Assembly (NCBI GenBank): GCA_029817715.1
Contig: JARUPY010000332.1
Coordinates: forward strand, 40,623-104,622
Length of the DNA: 64,000 bases
Source: Melastoma dodecandrum
Taxonomy: Eukaryota > Streptophyta > Magnoliopsida > Myrtales > Melastomataceae
Direction: 5' to 3'
Shown: in pieces, positions 1-12,483 of the stretch
Layout: every line of letters begins with the position of its first letter
How positions within the stretch are numbered: position 1 is the first letter of the stretch
The notes under the pieces: model-generated
Seen by the model: the letters and a program-made list of their open reading frames with translations, nothing else
Told to the model about the DNA's origin: nothing
Databases searched by the model: none
Position numbers and translations under genes: made by a program

Positions 1-16
1 AAAAAAATGTCACTAT

Positions 17-55
17 TTAGTAAAATTTACTAAAAAATTTAGTAAATTTTACTAA
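17..55. repeat. AT-rich inverted repeat
   Basis: Two 17-18 bp arms (17-34 and 38-55) are exact reverse complements around a 3-base centre. Each arm is itself nearly palindromic (TTAGTAAAATTTACTAA). It could be the end of a small inverted-repeat transposon cut by the window edge; no second terminus is seen. Confidence 0.7.
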
Positions 56-82
56 CCGAATGATGAAATTTAGTAAACTACG

Positions 83-106
83 TAACGTTACGTGCACGTA
101 ACGTTA
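83..106. repeat. Perfect 24-bp palindrome
   Basis: Twelve bases (TAACGTTACGTG) are followed directly by their exact reverse complement. It contains two ACGTG cores of the kind bound by plant bZIP factors, but no gene start lies nearby to give that meaning. It sits 28 bases after the AT-rich inverted repeat. Confidence 0.75.
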
Positions 107-399
107 GCCGCTTCCTGAACTTTATAGTCATAAGAACTAAAGTGAGCCTTTGGTAATCCATTAACAACTTACTGATAAAGATTAAATTATATGACATGAA
201 AATATAAATAACATCATTTTGGATTAGTTACTTATCAATTCGAATTGTCCCAACACCAAGGATAGGAATTAGAGTTCCATTGGCCACCTAAATATTTGAG
301 AAGTCATTGACACATTATAAGCAAAGGTCTTGAACAGAGTCCGCGGGTTTGTCATATGCTCAAAAGCCCCGGATCAATAATTCACTCCTATTTTTCCTG

Positions 400-870
400 C
401 TAAGTCTGCAAAGCATATAGAAAGCTACCTTGAGACGCCATTGATTCAGAAGACTTGAATGCATTAGCTGGGTCTTGTTGCTGCAAACTGATAACTAAGA
501 CCATGATTTGACGTAGTTGGATGGGACTAAACCCAGGTGTGTTGCCTGCAAGGGAGTGCTCAGTTGACCCTAAACCTATTGTCCACGTGCTGCATTTCCG
601 CTTCTTGAGCTTCCAACCTGACAGCTTGTAGTGTAACACCTAGCATGAGTCTTTGGAGTGGCCACTTCGTCGACAATGCTCACACCAAGGCCGAGTGTGT
701 CCTTGTAATGAAGCGTCAGACCCAGACGAATGAAGCCCATGTATACCCATGTCGCGTTTCAATTGATTAGTAGCCAAACTCATGGAACTGTTAGAGTCTA
801 CGTCGCATTTACGGGATGGAGCATTGTTCCATCCTGCCAAGCTGAGGAATTCGACCTTTGGACTACACAA
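400..870 (-). pseudogene. Ty1/copia gag remnant with CCHC knuckle
   Basis: The minus strand encodes a CX2CX4HX4C zinc knuckle (CEHCRRSGHSKDSC, 643-684), followed, after an in-frame TAG where the family normally has Trp, by a tail with the spacing of plant copia Gag proteins (a short GFSPIQLRQIM-like helix). No protease, integrase or RT is joined to it. This is a dead fragment of an old insertion. Family assignment rests on the knuckle and its following tail only. Confidence 0.55.
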
Positions 871-2389
871 CAGATTTCACTAAATGCATCAGCAGGAGAT
901 GGTAGCGGACCTAGGAAAGCAGCCTTGTATGGCATCATCAAAGAGGTTGTCCAGCCCGGCCAAGAATTCCACCTTTGGACAATGAAAGCCTAAATTGCGA
1001 AGAGTATCCCATTGATCTATCTGTGCGGGAATCAAGGTTATGTCATGACGCCTCCAATTCATTATAATATTCAACCACTTCCCAACAAGACGCGCCTCCC
1101 AGAGGCGAATCTTAATATTACAGATTTGGGTAATACACATTTCTCCCGTGTGTGGAAGAGTGCACAGGTCCAATTTCAAAGATTATGGAATTGATTAGCC
1201 GTGAATGAATCATATGGTCTCTCGCTTTCTTGAGAATAAGCATCAAATTGGATTTGGAGAAAGCTGGGTGTTGTGTGCCCTCATTGAGGATTCTTCCATG
1301 AAAGGTAGCAAATTTTTGAAGATTAGTTAACATCTTATTAAAGGAATCAATGTTACAAATGTATATATAGAAGCCTAGTTGCCTAGATTACTAAAATATA
1401 GGATCCTCTCAGTTAACTATAATGCTCATCCCTAATTATAAGAAAATCAATTCACATCCAATCAAATCAACCTAAATACGGGGGACTTATAGCAGCCAGA
1501 TTTGAGTAAGGAGGAAGGAGATATAAGACATAAAAGGCTGGAAGGGCTCTTTGACCATTTAAAACCCATCCTCAATCCACCCCAATCTTCTAGGCAAATA
1601 CATCTCTTTATTGACAGCCTCTACATTGTACAAAATGTTACCTATCAAGTGCACAATGCACCGCAAGAAGAATGGAAAACCAACAAACCCTCTAGTGTCG
1701 GATTGCTAGCCCTCAGATGGTAAACAGTGTTAATGACATTGTCTAACACTACTACCAAAAAAAAAAAGACATTGTCTAACACGTACAAAGAATCCCAGCG
1801 CCACCATGAGTATTGCCCACGCCAAAACAGACAAATAGTAGGAATTGACTCCAAGACTAATGGTACTTTTTAAGTACGGTGCAGACCTGAGAAATGCACC
1901 CGACACCATATATTTGTTAAGGATGGGTAAACACAACTCCATTGATAAGGATTCTATTTTGATTCAGCCATATTAACATACCACGATCCCTCCCAGCAGG
2001 CGTGTGTAACTAGTCTCTACAAAGGCTGTGGAGAGAAGGTTCCGCCTCAATAGAAAGTAAGTCATCCTAGCTGATGCACAGTATGACTCGCCAGTTATAT
2101 ACTGTATTCGAAGATTGGGTGCCAAAATGCCAATTCCATTCATCAAAACATTCAACACCAGCACAACCCATCTGCCTGCCCACTCTCGATGCATATATGC
2201 CAGAGGAAGCAACCTAGCGCCCTGACTCTCATGCCGCTGAGAGATTTTGTGGGGGTTCACCTCTCCATTTTGCACTAACACATACAAAGACATTCCACCC
2301 GGGTGGCCATCAAAAGGCAGATATGAAACAACCCTTTTGCTTTTGGGATGATAGTACTTCTGTGTTCCCCCAGCACCAACATTGTACTC
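871..2389. other. No recognised gene
   Basis: Short ORFs occur on both strands. The stretch just right of the copia gag fragment (to about 1333, minus) may be more of the same decayed element but I cannot show it. The right end, below 2390, is the 3' flank and probable 3' UTR of the cyclophilin gene. Confidence 0.5.
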
Positions 2390-4646
2390 TCAGCTTTCCT
2401 CATCCCACTTGCTTTTAGGTATCTCTCCTGAAGCTGTGATAATCGCCTTTTTCCTAGGTTTCCCGTTGTACGTCCCAGCTCCTCCTTCAATGGCATAAAC
2501 AATATCCATGCCCTGAATTACTCTCCCAAAAACAGTATGCTCGCCATCCAACCTGCAGATCAAATTTTAACTGTTTCAAGATAACAGCCTGTCACACAGG
2601 TGGATCTCAAATTGTCACCAACAGATGAAAAACAATCAAACAACGGAGTTGCCTAAAATCAAAGCAGCTGTACTACCATTGGATGAGACCTGTATGCATT
2701 ACCATGCCTAGGTGACAAATAGATAAGTGTTAAGAAGTTGTCCAGAGCAAATACATTTATCAGGATATTTTCTATCACGAGTTCACAACCTACCAGCTGG
2801 CTTTCACTGTAGTTATAAAGAACTGGGATCCATTTGAATCAGGTCCGGTATTTACCATAGACACGACGCCTGCCACAAATGGCCAGGAGGTCACAGAACA
2901 GTAGCAGGCCAAGATCAGTCAAACTGATCCAAAAGTAAATGAATGACATTTTTTTTTAAGTAACTGACCTGCATGGGAATGTTTTAACTTGAACTTATCA
3001 TCCTTAAAAGTTCCACCATATATTGACTCGTACCCCTTGCCATCTCCATGAATAATATCCCCTCCCTGAATCATGAAACCAGATACTATGCGATGAAAGG
3101 GCGTTCCCTTGTAGTACAGTTTTTTTCCACTAGCATTCTTTCCCTTTTCACCTGTAATGAGGACATGTTACCAAGGATAATCAAAGTCAGTAGCAGATGA
3201 ATCTTAAGAATTTCCAAAGTGCTCGTAGCTAGAAAATCTAAATTACCTGTGCATAAGGCCCTAAAATTCTCTGCAAATAGAGTACCCTGAAGTTAGTTAA
3301 ACGGTCCTTCCCGGAAAACAACATGATGTGGTGCCAAGATATTGATAAGCTTATTTCCTCACTTTGGAGATTGTTCAACAGAAAGTGTGCAGAGAACAGC
3401 TATCAAATGTTGTTCGGTGCTCAGGACACAACAAGTCCACATATAAGGCACCATTCTCAATGATGATGAGAGAGAGTGACCCAAATCCTCCTGCGAGGAT
3501 GAAGGTCCCCTAAAGTAGAAGGATAATAGTGTCTAAGAAGAAACCCCACAGAACAACTAGTTTTATGGCGCAAATTAATAGTTTTAGATACCCCTGATCC
3601 TCAATCTTAAAATCTCACGTCCATGTAGCAGTCAACATATTATTTGTGTAGCTTGGGAAAACTACAGCCCAACTTCTAACTCAAAGGAGCGTCTGCCAAC
3701 TAGGAGATTCCAAGATTTATCATTCAGACTGAGGATTGCACCCAAAAAGTGGAGCCGATCATTCCTCGAGGAAATTCTACTAATTAAAAATATCACGTCA
3801 GAATACGAAAGTTTGCTGGAGACATACCTACTGTTCTAGGAGCAACCTGGCCATATAGTCCAATAACAATTCTACCTGAAAAAGAAGGTGTCAAGATGAG
3901 AAAGGGCATGGGCGAAAATGGAACAAAAACTTATTGCATCGAAGGAGAGGGTTTTCACTAGTGTAGTTTCATGGCAAGCAGATATACTACAAAATAAGTA
4001 GCAAAGAAATATTATTTGAAGTGTAGCCCACTCCCGCCCATAGATGTGGTGAGACGAAGGGCAACAAAACAGAAGACTAAGTTTCACAGGGTAGTGAAGT
4101 AACAAAATCGAAACATAAAAAAGGAGATGCATATTATTGCAAAGGGTGAATGGAGGGGATAAAACAACAAGAGGAAAGAGGACTTTAACCTAGATGTTGC
4201 CCATCGATAGCGACGTCCAGATAAACTCTGTGAGTGATTTCAGGAGACTCTTCAACGGGGTCATATCCCTGAACAACGAATTGATTGAGAAGCTAGAGAA
4301 ATCAATGAACTAAGAACCCTGGCGGAGGGAGGGAGTCACAAAAGTGGAAGCAGGCATACTATCAACAAGTGTAACAACAGTTGACGATGATGACGGTAAA
4401 GAGATAAAAATGGCGTTAGAATGGTAAAAAGTGTACTGGAGAAAAAGGATTGATGAGAAAGGAGAGGCAAAGAGACATTACAATTCATAGGAGACAACAC
4501 GGGTAATGATGAGAGGGGGATACCTTCCGGGGGGAGTAGGAGGAGGAGAGGGAGGAGGCGAAGAGGAGTAGGAGAAGGAGGGAGAGGAGGAGGAAGAGGG
4601 CGAGGTATCGGGGATGGGCAAGGGAGAAGATGTCTCGACGGATCAT
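2390..4646 (-). CDS. Membrane-anchored cyclophilin (PPIase), CYP21-like
   Basis: Seven exons on the minus strand: 4646-4524, 4268-4190, 3875-3828, 3270-3247, 3151-2969, 2869-2794, 2552-2390. All junctions are GT-AG and in phase, giving 231 residues. Residues 1-41 form a short basic tail plus a long Leu-rich hydrophobic stretch, a signal peptide or signal anchor. The rest is a cyclophilin domain with the catalytic PFHRI, the GSQFFITT strand, the active-site Trp (KASW) and GEHTVFG. Cyclophilins catalyse cis-trans isomerisation of X-Pro bonds; the leader places this one in the secretory pathway. The ending (PKSKWDEES) and hydrophobic N-terminus resemble Arabidopsis CYP21-1. It starts 646 bp from the divergently transcribed MFS gene, so the two may share a promoter region. 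No lesion is seen. Confidence 0.92.
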
Positions 4647-5200
4647 GATGACGATGATGAGGGGGAATCTGATCGGATCTCGTTCAACCGGGAGAGTGTT
4701 GTCGTCGTCGTCTTCTCTTCATTGTTGGGGGGGGGGGGGAGGAGTGGGCTTTTGGTGTTGGGCTCCATCTTACTCAAATCTATGTTTCTACCTTTCAGTT
4801 AGATTCCCCCGGCCCAACCTGCAAGAACAGGATCCCGATCCCGTAGGGTCAGAAGCATCAATATAATCAATCAGCGGACAAATCCCCCACTGTTTCCCTT
4901 GTTGGCCACGACCATCCCATTTCCTCCAGACTTAAAAAAACAATATTAAATATAATGTAACTGGGTTACTACTACAAGCATGAATGAATGGGAAGTGTTG
5001 ACAATGTCCCTTTTGTCTCCATTGCTTTTCTTCTTTTCATATCAGTCCCTGTTGCTAGAAAGTTAGGTATCCTTCCTTGCTTACATTACATGGTTATAAA
5101 CATACAACTCTAAAAATACCAATCTCATCAACAAGTCTGCAGGTCGTGTCCAACTAACAGTCGCACCGACCCACCGGGAAATCCACATATATATTTAGAA

Positions 5201-5207
5201 TATAAAG
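5201..5207 (+). promoter_or_regulatory. TATA box of the MFS transporter gene
   Basis: TATAAAG lies 86 bp upstream of the ATG at 5293, with a purine-rich, leader-like stretch in between. A second AT-rich stretch (ATATATATTTA) is just upstream at about 5187. Assigned from sequence and distance only. Confidence 0.5.
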
Positions 5208-5292
5208 GAGAGGGAGGGGGGGTTTGGAGTAGGGGCACTAATTACAAAGCTGTGAATGTTGAGAGAGTGAGGAAGAAAAAAGAGCAAAAGGA

Positions 5293-7521
5293 ATGGGGTT
5301 ATTACGACAGCAATTCCAGAAGAGGTCAGACGCCCTCAAATGGCTGGGTTTGGTGACCGCCGTCTGGGTCTCCTCCATCTCCGGCAACAATTACTCCTTC
5401 TCCAACTACTCCGATGCCCTCAAGTCCATCATGGGCCTCACCCAACTGGAACTCAATAACCTCTCTGTCGCCAAGGACGTTGGCAAGGCCTTTGGACTCC
5501 TCGCCGGCATCTCATCTGACCGCATCCCCACCTGGCTCATCCTCCTCATCGGTTCCGTTGAGGGTCTCCTCGGTTACGGCGCCCAGTGGCTTGTCGTCAG
5601 CAAGCGTGCCACCCTCTCCTACTGGCAGATGTGCATCTTCCTCTGCATGGGTGGCAACAGCAGCACCTGGATGAACACCGCCACCCTCGTCACCTGTATC
5701 CGCAACTTCCGTAAGAACCGTGGCCCGGTCTCTGGCATCCTCAAAGGTTACGTTGGCCTCTCCACCGCCATCTTTACAGACCTATGCACCGCCCTCTTCT
5801 CAGACAGCGCCTCCGCCATGCTCCTGATGCTCGCCCTTATCCCCTTCGCCGTCTGCATGACTTCTATGGTGTTCCTTCATGAGGTCCCACCTTCTGAAGA
5901 GGTCGGAGAGGAGAACCGCTACTTCATGGTCTTCAACAGCTTGGCCGTCGTAGTTGCTTTCTACTTATTGGCCTATGATTTCAGCGGTTCCCATGGCAGC
6001 ATATTCAATTATGCTTTTGCGGGAATACTACTCTTAATCATGTGCTCCCCATTGGCGATTCCCATCTTCGATTTCTTCAAGGGCTCAAGACGGGCTAGTT
6101 TGGACATAGAGAGCGAGAACAACCAGGAGATACAAGAGCCGTTGCTCGAAAGCAGTGAGACGGTTGTGGGGGCAGCCGAACAGGAAACCCAGGAGGGCAC
6201 AACAGACACGGAAGGGGTTGAAACAAAGAGAAAGCCAGCCATAGGGGATGATCACACCATATTTGAGGCCATGAGGACGTACGAATTCTGGTTGCTGTTC
6301 GTGACGTTCCTCGCCGGAGTGGGAACAGGTTTGGCAGTTCAGAACAACATGGGGCAGATCGGGGAGGCACTCGGTTATGACGATGTATCGGTGTTCGTCT
6401 CACTTATAAGCATATGGGGGTTCTTTGGAAGGATCATTTCCGGGACTGGTTCAGAGTACCTAATCAAGTAAGTTGCACATCATCAATAATATTTTTCGTT
6501 ATTATTATTATTATTATTATTATTTTGTTTTTACAAATTACAAACGAAAAAACAGCAACAAAATGTATTGAATGCCTAAGAAGCCAAATGGAGGAAGGGG
6601 GGGGGGGGGTTGGCCGTCTTAAGGATGGAGAAAAGTAGGTTTAAATGGCAAACTAGTGTTATTATATAAAACATTATGCATGAAGATAAATATATTAGGG
6701 GTGGTGGCCGCATTTCATTAATGTTCTCTCTGCTTATGTCTGGAAACAACCTAATAATGTTTTGGGGGTTATCTGGTTCTGTGATTTGGTAGAAGACTTT
6801 CGAGAGTCCCGCGTGCATCATGATGCACCATTTTTTTTTCTTTCTTTTTTTAATATTAAAGTTTGCAGGACACAGGAATTATTTTATTTCCCAGAAAGCC
6901 ATATCTCGGTGTCAATTCGTGCACAAACTCAACCAACGCAAGGATTTTTATTTACTACTTAGTTGAACACATTCATATTTTGGAATACCTCCCTTTTCTT
7001 AAAAAAAAAAAGCAGAGAAAACAATTCATTGCAATGACAATTTTTACTGTATGGGCAGGAAGATGGGAACGCCAAGGCCATACTGGAACGCAGGGGCACA
7101 GATAGTAATGATGGTGGGGTTCATCGTAATGGCTCTAGCGCTACCCGGCAACCTCTACGTGGGGTCCATCATTGTGGGGCTCTGTTATGGCGTACGCCTG
7201 GCAATCACGGTCCCCACGGCCTCGGAGCTTTTCGGCCTGAAAAATTACGGGCTCCTCTACAATGTGCTCATCCTTAACCTCCCCCTGGGGTCGTTCCTCT
7301 TCTCGGGGCTCCTGGCCGGACTCATATATGATGCGGAGGCCACTGAGACAGCGGACGGGGGAAACACTTGCAGCGGGGCGCATTGTTACAGGCTCGTATT
7401 CATAATAATGGCAGTCACGTGCCTGATAGGGGCAGTGCTGGACATGTTCATGGCTATCAAGACCAAGACGTTGTATCTCACTATTCAGGCCACCAAGAAT
7501 TCCAAGAAGAACCAGAGCTGA
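5293..7521 (+). CDS. Nodulin-like MFS transporter (NFD4-like)
   Basis: Two exons, 5293-6467 and 7059-7521, joined by a GT-AG intron that interrupts a Lys codon; 545 residues. The N-terminal half has the nodulin-like MFS domain (RSDALKWLGLVTAVWV near residue 11, then an NNYSFSNYSDALKS motif). A charged central loop around residues 265-320 is followed by a second set of transmembrane helices and the KKMGTPRPYWN loop made by the splice. About 12 membrane helices are expected. Relatives are plasma or internal membrane transporters with poorly defined substrates. Exon 1 is strongly GC-rich and exon 2 less so. The ATG was chosen because it opens the conserved N-terminus and lies downstream of a TATA box. 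The gene appears intact. Confidence 0.9.
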
Positions 7522-8837
7522 ATCATCTGCTGATTTTTGTTACTTTTTGCTTATGCGGAATCCATTCAGGAAGAGGAATGGTTTCATTGTCAATGGATTT
7601 GCTCTCAAAGCAAAAAGGAGGGAAAGGAAGGAGGGGGGATTCCATAACATCACCAAACAAGATATTATTTTCATTTCCTACTGAGATATGAACCACGGGC
7701 TTTTTCCAACCCTTTTTGTGTTTTTTTTTTTCCCTTTAGTTTTGTTTTGTAGCGGGTGGGTGAGTCGGGGTGTGTGTGCCAGTGATTATATCATCATTTT
7801 GTCTCCCCCTTCAAAAAGGGAGGGCCCCATACAATCAAACGATTTAGACAGCAACCGCAGCCATCCTCCACAGAAGCCACCCCCACCTCCCTATCTCCCT
7901 CCCAACCCAACCATCCACCATTTAACATTACATTATTCTTCATTAAATTAAAAAAAAAAAGAAACAATTACTGTGTGCTATAGCAAAATTATCACGATTT
8001 TGTTGATAATGCACGTGAAAGAAACAACAACAACAACAACAATAATAATAAATAGCCTGTTTGGTTGGGACAGAAGATAAATATTAAAATGGGGCTAAGT
8101 ATTCTATTGGGGATCGAGATCGGGATCGGGATCTGGATTCTTCTTTCCTTCCTTGGCTGCAGAAACACAAAAGGACGATTCTTCCAGATGGTGATGATAA
8201 GCAGATGCCCTTTTCTGTCCTCCTCTTTACGAAAGCTTAAGAATGTCTTGAGTTGTTTAACCATGGTAAAAAAAAAATAATCTTATCCCGTCCTTTTATG
8301 GCCTACACTGCCCCCGCCAACACCATCCATTCTCATCATATAACAAATTCATGTAAATTAGCTGGGGGATTCGATACTTAAAGATCTCTCTGGCGCATGC
8401 AAAGCGAAGATGCCGAATCTTCAACGCAATTCAAGTAAAAGAATCTATGAGGGGGAGCTTGCTTGAGGGATACGTTTATACTATGTTATGTTTTCTCCAG
8501 AAAAGCTTCAAGGCGCGGGAAATAATGAAACACTTCCCAAGGAGCCATCTCTAACAGGTGTCAACGCAATTAGGGAGAAGTGAATGGCATGGCACTCAAA
8601 GGGACGCCAAACGCAATCAACTTAGTACAATTCCGATACCAATTTCTTTTTTTCTTTTTCTTTAAAGGGCATTTGGAGATTTTCATAACACGCACAACTC
8701 GATTAATTGAGACAGAACTATCTACCTTTGTCAATTCAATTGGTGTCACCCTCCGAGGGGGGAAGGAAAGCGGTTGGGTCCCTGGCACACTAAGAGAAGA
8801 GAAGGCGCCAAATTAAATAATTAATAACGCCAAGAAG
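7522..8837. other. 3' flank of MFS gene and AT-rich spacer
   Basis: No gene recognised. Contains a C-rich CCCACC/CCTCCC tract near 7860-7920, a (CAA)n(TAA)n microsatellite near 8026-8051 and poly-T/poly-A runs. Open frames here are short and lack family features. Confidence 0.5.
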
Positions 8838-8845
8838 GTACGGAC

Positions 8846-9374
8846 TACGGGTGTAAATGATCATAACGGTTCGAGAACCGTTCGAGAAAATTTCGAGCTC
8901 GAACCTTAAAATTATTATTAGAATCGTTCGCAAGCTTATTTGAGCACATAATGTTTAATAGTGCAATTAATAAGAGCTTTACTTCACGTGCAAGAGGAAA
9001 GGGGATTCACCGCATTACTCCCCGCCCAGCCACCGGTCCTCCCCTCCCGCCCGCTCATCTTCCTCCTCCTCCTCGTTAACTGGGCCGCCCTTCCTTCTCC
9101 TCTCCTACCCGTCCAGCCAGCCAGTCCTCCTCATCCCAGCTCACCCTTCTTCCTCCTCATCCTCGATGGCCAGGACGCCCCCTCCTCCAAAAAAGAGCTC
9201 GAGCTCGAGCCTAAAACGAACTCTAGCTCCAAAAAAGATAAACGAGCTCGAGCTCGAGCTCCAATATTTCTACTCTACCAAGCTCGAGCTCGATCTCGAG
9301 CCTACGAGCTCCCTGACGAGCCCGAGCCTGAGCCCACTACTGTTCGGGCTTGGCTTAGCTCGTTTACACCCCTA
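8846..9374. mobile_element. hAT-type MITE, copy 1
   Basis: The left end TACGGGTGTAAATGATC and the inverted right end (TAGGGGTGTAAACGAGC) form imperfect terminal inverted repeats. The flanks 8838-8845 (GTACGGAC) and 9375-9382 (AGACGGAC) match at 6 of 8 positions, as expected for an aged 8-bp hAT target duplication. The right half (about 9195-9350) is packed with GAGCTCGAGC-like motifs, typical subterminal repeats. The GC-rich middle (about 9010-9180) could be captured DNA. No transposase is encoded. It is related to the element at 21345-21792. Confidence 0.72.
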
Positions 9375-9516
9375 AGACGGACTGGGGACTGTTAGGGAAT
9401 TAGAAGAAGAGGAGAAGGCAGGGCAGGAGAAGGCCTTTTCCCAGGAATACCCACTCGGTGAAAAGGACACGCGGTATTACTCCACTCTGAACCAAGCGAA
9501 TCCCTGCACCCGATCT

Positions 9517-9730
9517 TCCATGACCAACTAAAGTATAAGATGAGTGAAGCCCATATTCTTGCCTTGCCTAACTTGTCGAAGATGTTTGAAGTTGAGTGTG
9601 ACGTATCTGATATGGAAATATGAGGAGGCATACTTCAAGAAGAGATATTGATTGCATTCTTCAGTGAGAAACTCAGTGGAACCTGACTCAACAACTCGAC
9701 ATACAATAAGGAGTTCTTAGCTATCGTCGA
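9517..9730 (+). pseudogene. Old Ty3/gypsy RT-RNase H remnant, left part
   Basis: Translation with one or two stops gives a Ty3-type RT to RNase H junction (SEAHILALPNLSKMFEVECD, then IAFFSEKLSGT and STYNKEFLAIV). It breaks off exactly where the 10.35-kb element begins, and the same reading continues at 20087. This is the host copy into which the younger element inserted. Confidence 0.75.
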
Positions 9731-12137
9731 TGTAACGACCCGGAATTTCGGAAATAAAATATATTATTTTGACTAGACGAGTTGACTAGGATCAGGACGT
9801 TTGACCGAGTCAAAATCCGACGTGGCACGGAAGTTTAACACTTTCGTCGTCAGTGAACGTTAATATCGAATATTAACTAGACTACTAATTCGATTTCGTG
9901 TGATTATGTCACGCGGGAAACGGGACGCCTAGACCTAAACGAAATCGAGTTAGGGTGTTGGTGATATTCGTTTAACGTCACGGAATTTGACCGAGAAAAG
10001 TTTAATTAATAATCATATTACAAGAACGACAGGAACTGTAAAACATATAGTGAGCGACGAATTATATAATATTCGGGCGATGGTTCTATCATACGGGAGT
10101 TAAGTGTTGATAAGAGATTTGGGACATTACTTCCTCACCACCAAACGTAAAAGAAGATGAATGGGAAAGAAAGAATTTAATTATAGTGAGGCCCTCCCCA
10201 CGACACACACACATCCTTCGTCGGGAAGCAAAGTAGATAATTTTAATAGAAAAAAAATAATAGAACAAGAAGGAAGAGATAAGGAGAATCGGGGATGGGA
10301 GATTCTTATTGGACGAGGGAGTTTCTTCCCTGCTGATGGATAAGGAGAATCGGGGAACGGGAGGAAGAATAAGAGGGCCTGTACTTTCGGTCCCTTCACG
10401 AGGGGTGAGAGCGTTACGAGTTCTCCCCCATTGTCACTGGAGCTACGAGATGACAATCAGGTTGGCCGGAGGGAAGAGTGATCGCTAAAGACTGCCAGTG
10501 TACGTCCTCACCCACCTCCCCTCGTGTTTTGCGTGTTTTTCCCTTCTGTTTCATGCTGGTCATTATTGAGGATGCGGACGGTTTGGGTAGAACGACGGGG
10601 AGGCGGGTAGGTCGGGAGGTTGTCCTCGTGTGCTTCCTCTACGGTGAGTCTGTTTGTGTGATCTCGTGGGTCAACCAGGTTCGGAACATGTCGACCTGGA
10701 ACTCAGAAGCTGCGGCCGAGATGAAAAGAGAGCCGAGTGCGGTATGAACATGGAAGAGGTCCGCGCATAAGAGGCCAACTCCTGTATTCCTACGGGTTCT
10801 GTACGGTGTGTGGGGAGTTGTCGGGTGTAACTTGCCTGGTATTGTTGCTCGGAGGCGTACGGCCCCGAGTAGCGGCGGCAAGATTGAGGGCATGGCTTTC
10901 CGATAGCCCTTGGTATTCGCTATAGCCGTTGTGACGAATCTGGAAAGGGAAGTTGCGAAACCGCAAACCCTGCTCCGCTGACTCCTGGATGCCTGTACTC
11001 TTGGCATGGGGATCGCGACTGCCCTGTAACGAGCACTGCGTCATGATGGATAGCCGGATATGCAAGCTAAGGGGTCGAACTAGAATGCTTTACGATTTGT
11101 CGTATTATGAGTAATTGATCTCGAAGATGGATGTTCTGACCCGCTTGCTCTAAATGCTTAAAGACCGAATCCAGCGAATGAGCAAGAGACTACTAAATGT
11201 TCCGTTGTAAAGGTATGGGAATGGACTGCTGGAATTCAGGGTTAATCTAATTGGGATATATGAGCATTTTCGATTGTAGAGGCTATGAAAGACTACGACG
11301 GTGGTCGGGGGTCAAACGACATGCGTTGCGGCTGATCCATAATTTTTATGGTAGGTTCACGGATTGGACCAACTACGTTCGACCCTGGTCAACGGTGGTT
11401 GGGTTTCATAGAACTGTAAGGCATCAGCGAGACGGAAATGACGCTGCCGCTGTCTATGACCTGGACCGATCACGTCCTTATGAAAATGGGTTGGCAGCTC
11501 GATCTAGTCTTTCTACTGAGTCTTGGAAATATTTGTGATCACTGATTGTGGAGATTGTTACCCGACATGCGTGTCGGAGGAGTACGGAGAGGCGACAACT
11601 ATGCGCGGTTGTGCCTACTGGCCGTTTCCCGGGCGCTCCCGGAGGAGTGGATGGGGACGCATTGTAATGGTCCTGGCATCCGGTGGAAGTGTTGTTATGG
11701 TGAGGAAGGAACCAGGGAAGTCGTATTTATTATTTTGTGATTGTTAGTAATTATTGTTATGCGTACTGCTTTTACGCGTGATGAATTTAAGTTGATGTGT
11801 TCCTGCTGAATGATATTATTTATCCGCATCGCTCTAATTCCTGTGGCTTGGATGCATAGTGGCAATAAACTGTTTTATTTGAAATGATGCACGCTAGGAT
11901 GATGTTAGGGGTCACACGACCTTTCGCATGTACATGGGTGGGGCGTACCAGCGTTTATCGCTGATTCCCCCCTAGTTCTTTAGCGCAGGTAGATAGGTAC
12001 ACTTTGGCACTGAAGGATTGGAGAAGAGGAATCGAGACATTCGCGGGTGAGGACTTTAAGTTGTTGGCTTCCGCTACGCTGACTGGTCAAGAGCAGTTAA
12101 ATAATTTGCAAAATTTGTACTAATGCTGGTCTTTACA
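9731..12137 (+). repeat. 5' LTR of the Ty3 element (2407 bp)
   Basis: Begins TGTAACGACC and ends CTTTACA, followed by GT and the primer binding site. It carries a 12-bp segment (near 11351-11362) that the 3' LTR lacks. Open frames inside it occur at matching places in both LTRs and are not genes. Confidence 0.95.
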
Positions 12138-12139
12138 GT

Positions 12140-12151
12140 TGGTATCAGAAC
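12140..12151 (+). other. Primer binding site (initiator tRNA-Met)
   Basis: TGGTATCAGAAC two bases after the 5' LTR. It matches the 3' end complement of plant initiator tRNA-Met except near its last bases, and is the expected minus-strand primer site. Confidence 0.85.
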
Positions 12152-12483
12152 GCAGTTAGTTGGAGTAATAAGTTGGATTAGTATGCGCTTTAGGTCTAAA
12201 TGAAAAAAAATAGTAAACCCACCCGTGAATGATAATACTAGACAGAGTCTCGAAAAGTGAGGTAAATGATAGACACAAGCGCACTCACCTTTGTCAGGGG
12301 AATCTTTCTGAGTGCGAATAGATTTGACAGGGTGCAGTAGGCATGCCCGTGAGTTGAAAAGACCACACGAATGGCTAGATGACAAACGAAAACTTATTAT
12401 AAATACGACTGAGGAGCAGTCAAGGAAAAATCACATCCTAGCCAGAAAAATCACAAGTAATACCCCTAGTGAATCCGGTTAGT

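Noticed and set aside
8961..9395. 144-codon ORF rich in Pro, Arg and Glu
   Set aside because: It lies inside the MITE and is built from GAGCTC-type repeats and Pro-rich low-complexity DNA.
10161..11747. Several ORFs of 60-122 codons in the 5' LTR, repeated at 18043-19693
   Set aside because: They occur at matching positions in both LTRs on both strands, with no domain text, and reflect LTR duplication rather than genes.
12469..12483. Earlier ATG (MNPVS) for the leader ORF
   Set aside because: Possible, but the later ATG at 12484 begins the coding-like composition; the choice is not decisive and changes nothing else.
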